Below, one piece after another: positions 11,437 through 21,175 of a stretch of 64,000 nucleotides of DNA (position 1 is the stretch's first letter; every line of letters starts with the position of its first letter). The notes under the pieces were generated by a model. That model ran no database searches. It was given only the letters and a program-made list of their open reading frames with translations, and was not told the origin of the DNA. The position numbers and the translations under genes were made by a program. Origin of the DNA: Dicaeum eximium (Eukaryota; Chordata; Aves; Passeriformes; Dicaeidae); the NCBI GenBank assembly GCA_013396995.1, contig VWZP01008283.1:366426-430425 (forward strand). The letters are read 5' to 3'.

Positions 11437-11920
11437 TACCTGTCTCATTGGAAAGCTCTGGGTCTCTTCTCTCAGCACGTCCAGCGCAGCGCAGGCGGGA
11501 GGTGCAGCCCCTCACGGGGGGCTGAGGGGCTGCAGGAGGTTTTCCTGAGGGCAGGAGGAGTTTTGGGGGGTTCTGTGGCCGAGGGAGGGGGTGCAGGGCT
11601 GTGTTTGCTGTTGCTGCGGTGTCTCTGCGATTGTTTCCAGCGCCCGAGGAGCGATGCCGGGGACGGAGCCCGGCTGCAGCTGTGCCTTTCTGCTCCTTGC
11701 CCGCTCCCTGCATCCAGCTGCTTCCTCTGCTCCCTTCCCAAAGGCACCTTGTGCGGCCTCGCCACTGCCTCAGCTCCCCTGGGACACAGCCCAGCTTCCC
11801 TGAGGAGGATCCTCCTCAAGCCTCCTTCCTGCTGGAGATGGCAGCCGGGTCTGCGGGGCCGGGGAGGTGAGTAACAGATGCTCTTTGGTGAGTTACCCTT
11901 TGCTTTCCTGAAGGAGAAAA

Positions 11921-12035
11921 TCATGGAATCACAGCATGGTTGGGTTGGAAGGGACCTTAAAGACCATCCCGTGCCTAGGGCAGGGACACCTTCCACTAGC
12001 CCAGGTTGCTCCAAGCCCCATCCAACCTGGCCGGT
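11921..12035 (-). mobile_element. CR1 LINE 3' end, antisense
   Basis: The antisense CR1 3' tail begins tcatggaatcacagcatgg and continues through gggttggaagggacc, ccttccactagcccagg and ccccatccaacctgg. It is short, about 115 bp. Confidence 0.88.
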
Positions 12036-14471
12036 GGAGAAGGGGAATTACCTGGATTTGGCGTGTGCCCAAACCTTGGTCTCTTGGTCAAGCTCTCCAC
12101 TGTTAAAAGGACCACAAATAAATTGGTCGTGAAAGTGGAGGAGATATGCTGGAATTAGGGATATGGGAACAGTCATGTGGGGGGGACGAGTTCCTGGAGA
12201 AGGTTTTTATCACCGTGGGGAGCTTCTGTTCCTTGTAGCTGGCACCTCCAGGTGCTGCCCTGGGTGGGAGCCTCTGGAAACGCCACCTTCACCTCCTCGA
12301 TTGTCCTGGCTGCTGCCGTGGGTACCCTTGGGACTCTCAGCTCCCACTGGTATCCCAATTCCCAGCTTCCCTCTGGTGAAGGGGGTCTGGATTAAACTGC
12401 AGGGAGTGGGCGGGGGGCACCCACCAGCTCCAGGGCTGCTCCTGGCCGCTCTCTCCTGGCTGCACTGGGTCAAGCTCCCTATCCCAGCCCAGCTCCTAAA
12501 GCCAAGAGGGAGTATCTGGCTCGGGTTGGAGAGTGCTGATGGCTGCTTTGCTCGCTGGTGGGCTCAGCCCCGGTTTTTCCAGGCTGGAGGAAAGGCAGCA
12601 TCCACCTGGCAGCATCCGCAGAGCTACTGCAGCAGCCGAGCCGTCTCCTCGCCGCAGCTCTGCTTCCAGCGCCCGAATCGTCGGCAAAGCGAAGTGCAAG
12701 GGCTCTCCCTACCTGCTGCAGCAGCAGCTTTTTCCATGCTGGGCATGTCCCAGCTCCGGGGGAAGATGGATGGGGCGGGCAGGCTGCGGCGCAGGCAGAG
12801 GGGAGGCAGCTGCAAACACCCGGAGCTCACAGCAGCCTCTCCCTCCCATCTGTGCTGCCTCCTCCTCTGCTGCTCTCCCGCTGCCTGAGCCGGCCTTTCC
12901 AGGCTCGCTGGGCTTGGGGTTTCACCAATGGAGTCGTTTTTTTCATCCATTTAAGGGATTTTTCATCAATTGGCAAAAATACCAATTTTATTCCCCCCCC
13001 TTTAACCATTTTTCCTTTCCTCACCGTGGTCCAAGCGCGTGGTAAAGTCAAACGTGGCTTTTTATAAATTATTTAGGATCCTCTTGTAGGAGCAGAATGG
13101 AGCTGAGTGCCCAGATCGATGCTGGGAAGGCCAAGCTCGGGCGTGTTGGGAATTAAATGCCTGTGGAATTGCAGCTCTGCCCTTCCCGGGAGGATAAGGG
13201 GTGGGAAGGGCTGGAGGCAGCTGGGTGATGATGTTCCTGCTGCCCTGCTGGGCTGGGAGGGAGGGGTGCTGCTTCCAAGTCGAATTTTCCAGCCTTGCCA
13301 CCTGTTTCCGAGGGTTTGGATATAAATCAGAGCCATTTTGAGCGCTCGCTGTCGGCCACCCGGAGAGCACGTCTGGAACGAGGATGTTATTAAAGGCTTG
13401 ATTAAAGTTATTGCTAATTAAAGCACTGAAGTGTCTCTCCCACTGCCAGTGTGGATCCTCGGGTACAGGGCAGGGAAGGGAGAAAATGGGATTTATCCCT
13501 GCTCCCAGCACTGGTGCTTTGACACTGACCTTTCCTGCACTTATCCCAGCTTGGGAAGGGGGGGCTGTATGGAAATTGGAGGTTTGATCCTGACATTTCC
13601 CGAGCTGCTTCATTTCTAGAGAAGAGGGTTTGGATCACAGTGAGGGTCACGTGGCCCCCAGCTGATTCCTGTGCCATGGGATATTGTGGGGTTCATTTTC
13701 CAGGCAGTTTGTGGGCATGATGGGCACGAATGGCTTGTGCCTGCTCCTTACTGCGGATCCCGTTTTTTCCGAGGGGTTTTGGAGCTGTTCTGAGCTTTGC
13801 TACGTGTTTGGAGCTTCAGCAGCTCTCCCTGCTGGGAGACAGGAGTGCTGCGAGTCTGGAGTGGAGCTGGGAATGGAGCAGGCCAGCCCTGATCTCTGTC
13901 CCTCAGCACTCCTTGTCCCTCTGGTCCTACCCAGTGCCACTCTTAGTCGGCACCATGAGCTCCTGGGAAGCCCCTCCTTAGTGGAGCAGACCAAGCCAGG
14001 GACTTCTGTGGGCTGTGGATCTGTGGTTTGTTCTTCCAAAATGATTTATATCTTATTTAATTGCTCCTTCGTTTAGCTCCCTAGTGCAGGGCCTGCCTGC
14101 CACCAGCTGTTCCCACCGGCAGCGTGAAGATCCCGGGAATTGCTGCTGGAGGCACGTGCTGCTCCAGCACTGTCCTTGCCTGGATTGCTCCGTGTCCCTG
14201 GATCTCTGGGAGACCAGCACAGCAGGAGAGAAGCAGGAACAGTTCCAGGATGTTCAGGTACTGCAGGGAGGAGGAGCAGGGGTGTCTGAGCTCGGCAAAG
14301 GAGCTTTTGCAGGCCAGCAGCTGGACATGGCGTGGGAAGGATGGACAGTTTCTAGGTCATGTTGCTATTGGTTACAAGTTTCCAGATCTTTCCATCTCCC
14401 AGTGTGTCTCACCTGGGATTATATTACCAGTGGATATATCCAATGGATATTGGATTGGTAAATTAGATTAA

Positions 14472-14525
14472 AATTCTTCTCTGTGAGGGCGGTGAGGCAC
14501 TGGCACAGGTTGCTCGGGAAAGCTT
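14472..14525 (+). mobile_element. CR1 fragment, sense, abutting an inverted CR1
   Basis: The segment ctgtgagggcggtgaggc followed by actggcacaggttgctc is the CR1 block that precedes the 3'UTR; its translation VRHWHRLLGKAF matches the end of the CR1 reverse-transcriptase ORF. It stops at about 14524, where an oppositely oriented CR1 begins. Confidence 0.8.
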
Positions 14526-14835
14526 TCCAATATCCCATCCATCCCTGCCCCCTGGCAGTGACAGCCACTCCCTGTGTCCTGTCCCTCCAGGCCTTGTCCC
14601 CAGTCCCTCTCCAGCTCTCCTGGAGCCCCTTCAGGCCCTGGCAGGGCTCTGAGCTCTCCCTGGAGCTTCTCCTCTCCAGGTGAGCACCCCCAGCTCTGCC
14701 AGCCTGGCTCCAGCCCTGGAAGCAATTCCATGGATTCCTCTGGGCTCTCTCCAGCAGCTCCAGGTGCTGCTGCTGTGTCCCCAGGGCTGGGGCAGCTCTG
14801 CAGGTGGGCTCTCACCTGAGCTCAGGGACAGAATC
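14526..14835 (-). mobile_element. CR1 LINE internal fragment, antisense
   Basis: The antisense CR1 runs from ttccaatatcccatccatcc to ctcacctgagctcaggg and is nearly identical to the reverse complement of 39570-39870. It lacks the CR1 3' end, which is replaced by the sense fragment immediately to the left. Confidence 0.9.
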
Positions 14836-15634
14836 CCCCTCCCCTGCTGCCCAGGCGGTGGGATCAGCCTGGCACACAGGGATTTTGGGATGCCAGCACA
14901 CACAGCTGGGACGTGTCACAGGTTGAAAATAGGGACAGTGGCCCTGTGTGGCAGGAGCTGTTTCAGTCCTGTGCCCCCCCTGCAGCAGGAGTAGCCGTGG
15001 GTGCTGGATCAGTGGCCCAGGAGCAGCAGTGCCACGGGGAGGTGCCGGTGAGTGAGCGCTGTGGGGTCACAGGCACAAGGGATGAGGGTGCCATGGGGTG
15101 TGTGGGGCTGGATCCTTCTGTTCTCCAGCCCTTAGGAGCTGGGGTTTGTGCTGGAATTGACAGAGGGATGGAGGGGCTGAATCCCTGGCTTAGAAGCTGG
15201 GAGCCAGGCGTGGCTCCTGCTTTGCACATGAACCAGATCCAGGGATTCTGTTCAGCCACCTCGAGGCCCAAAGCGGGGCTGGCAGTGCCTGACCCTGTGC
15301 TGGGCCCTTCCCAACTGGACATGCCTCATCCCATCAACCTGGATGCAGAGGAAGGAGCTGCTCTGCCAGGACACAATGATGGTTCTCCTGCACAGGAGCA
15401 GGATTTTTGGGGCAGCTTTGTCCCTTCTGTGTCTCTTTGGGACCACTGTGGCACTCCCAGAGGCTGGAGTGTGACCCCAGAGCTCCCAGTTGGAAAGGGA
15501 GGGAGGCAAAGGAGCTGGTGACACCCCTGGGCAGCTCTCCAGGGGACACAATCCTTCCCACCCCCAGAGGTGGCTGAGGCTGAGCATTCCCTCCTCATCC
15601 TCACTCACCTGAGGCCAGGGCTGGTTTTTCACTG

Positions 15635-16724
15635 CCTTTATTAGACTTCAAAGAGGTTCTTTTATTTTGTTTTCTCTTCCCGGGAGCGGGTGTGCAGCAG
15701 GAGGGAGGCAGGGAATGCAGGAGAGGATGAGGATGGTGTGTTGGGATATCCAGTCCCCTGATGGGCACAGGGACAAACTGACCCGGGGCTCTAAAGGCAG
15801 GAGCAGGCTGGGGTGCTGGTGTCACTGGTGGTTTTCTATCCAGCTGTGGGCTTTGTAATTCCTAAATTCAATGTCAGGCGTGGTTCCAGGATACCATCCT
15901 GGCTCTAGGGGTGACACTTGGCAGCTGTTCCTCACCTCTTCCATGGCCCAACCAAAACCCTGAGCTGCTGCTTGTCCCCTGGCCTGATCGTGTGTCCCCC
16001 CTCAATCCCAAATCCCTGCTGTGAAGATCCCGGCTTGGCTGCCAGAAAGGCTCCCTGTCCCCATGGGGAGCTGCCCTTCTCCCCCTCCCAAAAACCAGGG
16101 TGAAACTGAGGATGCTGTGTGTCCCTTCCACTTGGCTGGGAGGTTGGGATGTTCCCTGGGCTCATCTCAGCCTAGTTCCCAAGGGTTTAACTCCAGTTCC
16201 TGAGGGTTTTGTACCATTTCTCCGACTCGGCCAGGCCTGGGCGATCGGTGCGAGTTGCAAAGGGGTGGAAATCCTGCAAAGGTTTTCATCCTCCTAAATC
16301 TTTTACCCACCTCTCGAGCATCTCTGTGGTGCCCTCTGATGCTGAAGCCTCTCCCAAAAAAGCCCTTAAAAAGCCTCTGCATTGTGGGGTTCACCCAGCC
16401 AAAAAAGATCCAGCCACTTCTGCCCCAAATTAAAAAAGTCCCCCTTGCTCCCAAACCCAGAATTTCTGCAGCCAGCTCCCTGTGGAGATTTGGGATGTAA
16501 AAGCTCTGCCAACGGCCCCGGGCCGTTTGCCGGTGGGAATCGATGCTGTGGGGTTCTGGAGTGGGTCTGGGGGCTCTGCAGCACTCGGGGGTTATTGAAT
16601 GCAGAAGCTGGGGCTGCAGCAGGGATCTGTCCCCGGGGTGCTCTGGGGAGGCCGGGGGGGCTCAGGGCAGGTTCCAAGGCAGGGCTGGGGAGCAGAGGGG
16701 GGCGGTGGCCCAGCCCGGCGGCCG
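15635..16724 (-). other. PLEKHB1: PLEKHB1 3' untranslated region (extent inferred)
   Basis: The minus-strand sequence after the PLEKHB1 stop has no further AATAAA until the pair at about 15661-15666 and 15637-15642. This gives an inferred UTR of just over 1 kb. Confidence 0.6.
15637..15666 (-). terminator. PLEKHB1: PLEKHB1 polyadenylation signals (two AATAAA)
   Basis: Reading the minus strand, AATAAA occurs at 15666-15661 (in caaaataaaagaacc) and again at 15642-15637 (in ctaataaaggcagtg). These are the first such hexamers downstream of the stop. Confidence 0.6.
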
Positions 16725-16861
16725 CTAAAACCAGCAGGGCATCCACATGAAGGAGCCCAGGGCGGCGCCGGTGGCGGCCCCGGCCAGCAGCCCCAGGGCC
16801 ATCTGGTCCCCGGAGACGCGGTAGGGATCCTCGCGCACGATGACGTGGGTCACGCCGGGAG
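16725..16861 (-). CDS. PLEKHB1: PLEKHB1 terminal coding exon, membrane-anchor tail
   Basis: The acceptor is cccggcag after a 73-bp intron. It encodes APGVTHVIVREDPYRVSGDQ, the hydrophobic Gly/Ala-rich anchor, and PCWF followed by TAG at 16727-16725. Confidence 0.96.
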
Positions 16862-19800
16862 CTGCCGGGAAAAGGGGCCGTGAGCCACGGGGGGAGCGGC
16901 CTCGGCCACCCCCCGGGGCCACCGGGCCACCCACCTCCGTACTGGTGGCCGTAGTGGCCGGAGCTGATGTAGGCGGCCTGGTGGGAGTCCAGGGGCACCG
17001 TCTGGTAGTAGTCGTCGTCGTAGGGGTCGTACACGTGCACCTGGAGGGCGGGAGGGACACCTTGGGGTCAGGCTCCCCCGGGGGACAGGCCCTGGGTCCC
17101 TTGGGTGCGGAATCCCAAGGGCTGGGGGCAGCCTGTGCTCCAGGCACCCTGACTCTACCCCTTCCTTGTCACCTTAAATGTGTCCCTGTCACCTTAACAG
17201 TGCCCCTGACACCTTAACTCTGCTCCCATTGCCTTCACCTCTTCCTGTCACCTTAGTTGTGCCCCTCACCTTAACTGTGTCCCCATTCCCCTCAACTGTC
17301 TCCCTATAACCTTAACATCGTCCCTGTCACCCTACCCATGTCTCTGTCTTAGCTGTGTTCCCGTCACCTCAGCTTTGCCCCCATTCCCCTTAAGGGTGTC
17401 CCTATCACCTTAACAGTGTCCTTGTCTCCTTACCTGTGTCCCCATAGCCCTGTGTCCCTGTCACCTTAATTCTACTCCCGTCACCCTCCGCCAGTGCACA
17501 GGGTCCCCGTGGCTCTGTCACCTGCCACCAGTGGTGGCATCCAACCCCTCCCCACCTTCTTCCCTGTGGCTCCAGGGACTTTAGTCCCTGGGTGTTGGGG
17601 AGGACCCCCAGGCTCAGTGTCAGCCCTGGGCAGGAGCAGGGCTGGGGTCCCTGCCCAAATCCTGAATCCCAGATCCCGTGCCAGGACAGTGTCCCTGCTC
17701 AGGGGGACGGAGCCTCACCGGGGTGGATTTAGCCTCCAGCACAGCCATCTTCCAAGCACTGCAAACAGAACAGAGGCACTCGGTTTTGGTGGGTGCTGGA
17801 GGGGTGGGAATTGCCCCTTCCCCCCCACGGGGACCTGGATGTGGCCATGGGACCAGCACTATTCTTTAATTCCCTATTAAATGAGTGCTGGGCTAACAGT
17901 TGGGATTGGGAATGTGCTGCCATCCACAGGGATGGGCACAGGGCAGTCCTTGGGAATGGCCCTGGCTAAAACAAGGGCAGGCAGGAAAATGACACCTAAA
18001 TTTGGGGGGCAGAGCACATAATGGATGAATTTCCACCCAGCTGAGATCATGCTCAGTTGATGAAGTTCTGCTTGGCCACAGCTGAACGTTTGCCACTTCT
18101 AATTTTTAACATGCTTATTTAAAGAAAATAAATTTTTATAAAAATAAAATGATTTTTAAAATTTAATTTCTAATTTCCTTTAGACATAAAAAGAAGTGGA
18201 ACAGTGCTAAAAAGGGCAGTTTGCCTCAAGCCAGTGAGGGCTTCACATTCAGACTTTTTATTTCAAAATAGTGATCAAAACCCTTCTCCTCAGTCAGGCC
18301 AAGAGGGGATTTCTTATCCATGAGGAAACTCCTCCATCAGGAGACTGACTGTTTAAACCAGCTGCTTTTGGCTCTGGATTATTCGGTGAGAACCCCAAAT
18401 CTCCTCCTGCACCTTTCACCTTGCAAGTGTGTTTGAGAGCAGCGGCTGGGGGTGGCTTTAGCCAAGGGTGGGATGTGGTGGGAGCAGGACAGAGCCCTCG
18501 TGCGACCTGAGCTCTTTCCAGGCTGGGATAATTGGGATGGCAAAGTCGCTTACACGGCGTCGTCCTCGCTCTCGGCACACAGCGTGGTCTTGGAGCCGTC
18601 GCGCAGCACCACGGTCAGCAGGCACTCCCGGCTCCTCCCCTCGGGCGGCTGCACGTCTGGGAAGGGAAGGGAAGGGATGCGCTGGGATCCAGCCCCCGCC
18701 AAGGAGATGTCCCAGAGACCCTCCCCGCGCTCCAAATTCCCCCTGGCACAAGAGCTGGTGGGTTTAGTTTTGGCTCCATCTCCACGCGGAGGATGCAGTC
18801 AGGCTCTCACAGGTTAAAAGCCAGCCAGAGGAATGAGCTGATGGGCAGAAACCTCCGCCCCCACGCCAGGGAGAGCATTGGAAGGGCAGCAAACTGCCAG
18901 AAAATCTGCTCGAGGCCACGAGGCCAAGCTGCCTTTGCTTTGAGCTTGCCAGCGTGCACCCAAATTTTGTAGGAACGGGAAATGCTCACTGCTGGAGCGG
19001 AACCGTGAGCTCCAGCAAGAGCAAAATCTTAAATCCGTGAGGCTCCCGTGTGTTCCCCCGTTCTGCAAGCCTGGCAGGAGCCTCGGGCGAGCCCGGAGCT
19101 GTGGCATTGTGCTCCCAGCGCCGCTCCCAGCCCCAGAAAGGCGCTTTGTGCGGCGGCCGTGGGCTGCGGGGCCCAGCCAAGCTGCTGCTTTGTTCCCCTT
19201 GTTTGTGCGAGACGTGAGCGATGAGTCAGGGCCGTGGGATCCTGTTTGTTACAAGCACAAACCAGGAGGAGAGTTCCTCCTTCCTTCCTTCCCTCCTTCC
19301 TTCCATTCTTCCCTTCTCCCTCCTTCCCCCAGGAAAAGCAACGCCAGAGACCCTCCAGCACCTCCTGGCTGGGAGCGAGGAGGGGTGAATGGGACAGCCT
19401 GGGTTATTTTGGGGGTCTGCAGGATGGAGCCCTGTTTGAGAGGGGCACAGCCCCAGGCGGGATGGGGTTGGGAACAGGGGCCGGGCTCACCTTTGCACTC
19501 GCGGCCGATCCGCACGTCCCGGCAGCTGTACTTGATGTGGATCCGGCCGTCCATGTCCCGCTGCGTCTCGTCGTGGTAGTAAACCAGGCTGCCATCCAGG
19601 TAGAGCACGAACCAGTTCCTCTTCCAGCGGCGCAGGATGGAGCCTGGCGGGACAGGGAGCGGGGAAGGACCCCGGCGAGCCCGGTGGGACACGGCCCGAC
19701 CTCGTCCCCCAAACCTGGATCCCACAGGACGCCCGCGCCTGGCACGAGCGGCCGGGGCAGCGTGGCCAGGTGGCTTCAAGCGGGAAAAGGCTGCCAAAAA

Positions 19801-20101
19801 AGCCATCAGGGCACTGGGTGCTGCCCTGCCAAGCGCACGGGAGCGGATCCAGGCCCGGACACGGCGCCGTGTGTGTTTGCACGGCAGGCAGCCCCTCTCT
19901 CCGCTGACGTAAATCCGCGAGCGGCTGAGCCACAATCTCCCTGCTGCCCTGGATTACCCGCCCAGGCCGGGGCTCCCTGTGTCCCCACACCCCAGCTCTT
20001 CCCAGCAAACCTCTCCAGGTTTTTTGGGGGCTCCCAAGCCGGAAAGCTCCAGGGTGGCACTTACTCTGGCGCCAAAGCCACCCGCTCTTCACCAGTGCCA
20101 T
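16725..20101 (-). CDS. PLEKHB1: PLEKHB1 (evectin-1), PH-domain membrane protein, complete
   Basis: Six coding exons on the minus strand (20101-20065, 19643-19491, 18656-18554, 17758-17719, 17040-16935, 16861-16725) join in phase to 576 bp, 191 residues plus stop. All introns are GT-AG. Residues about 5-107 form a PH domain: GWLWRQSSILRRWKRNWF at the start, YYHDETQRD in the middle and the conserved helix tryptophan in AWKMAVLEA (W100). A tyrosine-rich linker VHVYDPYDDDYY and GVTHVIVREDP follow, then a hydrophobic tail MALGLLAGAATGAALGSF ending MWMPCWF, a C-terminal membrane anchor as in mammalian PLEKHB1. Compared with the 243-residue human isoform (from memory), it lacks the N-terminal extension and the alternative segment of about 35 residues after STP. 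Family knowledge: a post-Golgi protein enriched in photoreceptors and glia. ATG at 20101 has a strong Kozak context (gcagccATGG). Confidence 0.95.
16935..17040 (-). CDS. PLEKHB1: PLEKHB1 coding exon, tyrosine-rich linker
   Basis: The acceptor is ccctccag and the donor is gtgggt. It encodes VHVYDPYDDDYYQTVPLDSH then QAAYISSGHYGHQYG plus one base. The run of acidic and tyrosine residues matches the mammalian VRVYSPYQDYY region. Confidence 0.95.
17148..17492. repeat. Degenerate C/T-rich minisatellite in PLEKHB1 intron
   Basis: The sequence repeats variants of a unit of about 20-25 bp resembling tgtccctgtcaccttaacag over about 345 bp. Unit length and sequence drift. It lies in the intron between the AWK exon and the VHVYDP exon, where the mammalian long isoform has an extra coding segment. 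Confidence 0.8.
17719..17758 (-). CDS. PLEKHB1: PLEKHB1 coding exon, PH-domain terminal helix
   Basis: This 40-bp exon has acceptor ctgtttgcag and donor gtgagg. It encodes AWKMAVLEAKSTP, with the invariant PH-domain tryptophan. It would be missed by simple ORF finding because of its size. Confidence 0.93.
18554..18656 (-). CDS. PLEKHB1: PLEKHB1 coding exon, PH domain C-terminal strands
   Basis: The acceptor is cttcccag and the donor is gtaagc. It encodes DVQPPEGRSRECLLTVVLRD then GSKTTLCAESEDDA plus two bases of Val98. Using gtaagc rather than the overlapping gtgtaa keeps the frame into AWK of the next exon. Confidence 0.95.
19275..19330. repeat. (TTCC)n polypyrimidine tract
   Basis: Tandem ttcc/ctcc units form a strand-asymmetric pyrimidine run in a PLEKHB1 intron. 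Confidence 0.9.
19491..19643 (-). CDS. PLEKHB1: PLEKHB1 coding exon, PH-domain core
   Basis: The acceptor is ccgccag and the donor is gtgagc. It encodes residues 13-63, including SILRRWKRNWFVLYLDG and YYHDETQRDMDGR, the basic beta1-beta2 region of the PH domain. Confidence 0.96.
20065..20101 (-). CDS. PLEKHB1: PLEKHB1 first coding exon
   Basis: The exon encodes MALVKSGWLWRQ plus the first base of Ser13; the donor is gtaagt. The exon extends upstream as 5'UTR to an acceptor at about 20127 (or 20124). The frame stays open upstream within the exon, but the inferred first exon carries no ATG, so the start at 20101 is preferred. Confidence 0.93.
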
Positions 20102-20127
20102 GGCTGCCGCAGGCGTCGCCGGATCTG

Positions 20128-21053
20128 CTGGGATGGGGACAGTAACGGGGTTAAAGCAGCAGCTCCTGCCTCGCCTCCTGCTCTGCCCATGGCTCCCACA
20201 TCCCTCCGGGATGGGGATTCACCCCTGTTGCTCCTGGTATTTCGGGGGGATGAGCTCAGCGCCCGGCTTAGTCGGGGTTAGACAGAGGCGGGGTTTTGTC
20301 ATGTGGGAAGCGTCGCGAAGGAGGCGCTCCGGCCACCTTTCCTCCTGCCTTTAATCTCGTTGGGATTTAGGGATTATCGTCCCGTGGAGGTAAGTGCAGA
20401 GATCCGGGCCACGTACGAAAACAGGCAGTGCCTCCCCACGGCCCCAGTAACTTTCCATGCTAAACGACACCTACACTTGTTTATTTTCCCTGCCTCGATG
20501 GAAATTAGTCCTTAATAGGGCCATGAAGTCATCGCTCCCCAGGTCCCCGAGCAGAGCCAGCACCCCAGGGACAGGCAGGAGCACTTCCCTGGCTATGGCC
20601 CTCGTACCCACCGGGAATCCCAGCTCTCGGTGATGGGAGCTCAGCACCCTGGGATGGCCTCCAGGATCTCCCAGCAGCTCTGGGGGCACAAATCCCCTGG
20701 TACCTCTGTGCCCGCATTACCCCATGCCCGAATCCCTGAGTATCCAGGTCCCCATGGAGTTTGCAGCCCTGGTACCACCACCCGTACTGCCACATCCCAG
20801 GGAAATCACAGCCCATGGACACCCCCATCCCCTGGCACCCCCGGTACCCCCATCCCTCCGCACTCCCATCCCAGTCTGCTCACAGTCCCTCGGTACCCAC
20901 ATCCCACATCCCCTGGCATCTCTCCCCGTTTTGTGGCACGGTCGGTGCCCCCCTCAGTGGCCCGCCCCCCGAGTGCCGCCCCCCGGCGCTGTCCGTGCCC
21001 CGGTGCCCCCTGCCCGCGCCCCCGGCCCCGGAGCCGCCCCGCGCATCCCTCAC
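20128..21053 (-). other. PLEKHB1 intron 1 (inferred)
   Basis: This interval lies between the acceptor before the start-codon exon (about 20127) and a donor at 21053 (reading ...cgcccg then gtgagg). It becomes strongly GC-rich above 20.9 kb. No other gene is seen. Confidence 0.5.
20700..20930. repeat. Loose C-rich minisatellite-like segment
   Basis: Recurring variants of ggtacccccatccc and cacatcccctggca occur through this stretch of the first PLEKHB1 intron. Units are too diverged to define a clean period. Confidence 0.4.
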
Positions 21054-21175
21054 CGGGCGGAGGCGGCGGTGCCCTGCGGGATGCGCTGCGCTCCGCTCCC
21101 GCCGCCCGGCTCTGCCCGCCCGCGCGGCTCGCCGGGAGCTGTAGTCCGGCCGCCGGGAAAATCCCGCTGTCCACA
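21054..21175 (-). promoter_or_regulatory. PLEKHB1: PLEKHB1 non-coding first exon and CpG-island promoter (inferred)
   Basis: This CpG-dense stretch on the minus strand ends in a good donor (cccg, gtgagg) at 21054/21053. It carries an ACTACAGCTCCCGGCGAGC motif (minus strand, 21145-21127) of the ZNF143/SBS type often found just upstream of start sites. The transcription start cannot be placed exactly. Confidence 0.5.
21127..21145 (-). promoter_or_regulatory. ZNF143/SBS-type ACTACANNTCCC motif at PLEKHB1 promoter
   Basis: On the minus strand this reads ACTACAGCTCCCGGCGAGC, matching ACTACANNTCCCRNNRNGC. Only the last part (ATGC in the full site) is degraded. Confidence 0.65.

Larger units (their letters stand above)
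8495..11455 (+). other. RAB6A: RAB6A 3' untranslated region (extent inferred)
   Basis: The sequence after the RAB6A stop has no splice-compatible coding exon and is AT-rich, with poly-A and poly-T runs (8760-8776, 9328-9340, 9720-9736). AATAAA signals occur at 10045, 10438 and 11431. The last is followed by a T/G-rich stretch resembling a downstream element. A UTR of nearly 3 kb is plausible for RAB6A, whose mammalian 3'UTR is also long, but the end point is inferred. The UTR contains a short CA tract near 8664-8682 and an assembly gap at 10674-10697. Confidence 0.6.
11456..15630. other. RAB6A-PLEKHB1 intergenic region (convergent genes)
   Basis: This moderately GC-rich sequence lies between the inferred 3' ends of RAB6A (+) and PLEKHB1 (-). 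It holds CR1 pieces at 11921-12035 and 14472-14835. An isolated exon-like block at 11641-11867 is discussed in the findings. Long open frames (for example 12163-12888) match nothing I recognise and fit GC-rich chance ORFs. Confidence 0.6.

Noticed and set aside
12163..12888. 241-codon plus-strand open frame in the intergenic region
   Set aside because: GC-rich chance frame with no recognisable domain. Overlapping frames of similar length exist on both strands.
16366..17040. 224-codon minus-strand frame
   Set aside because: It begins with the PLEKHB1 VHVYDP exon but reads through the intron. The real gene splices at 16935 to 16861.
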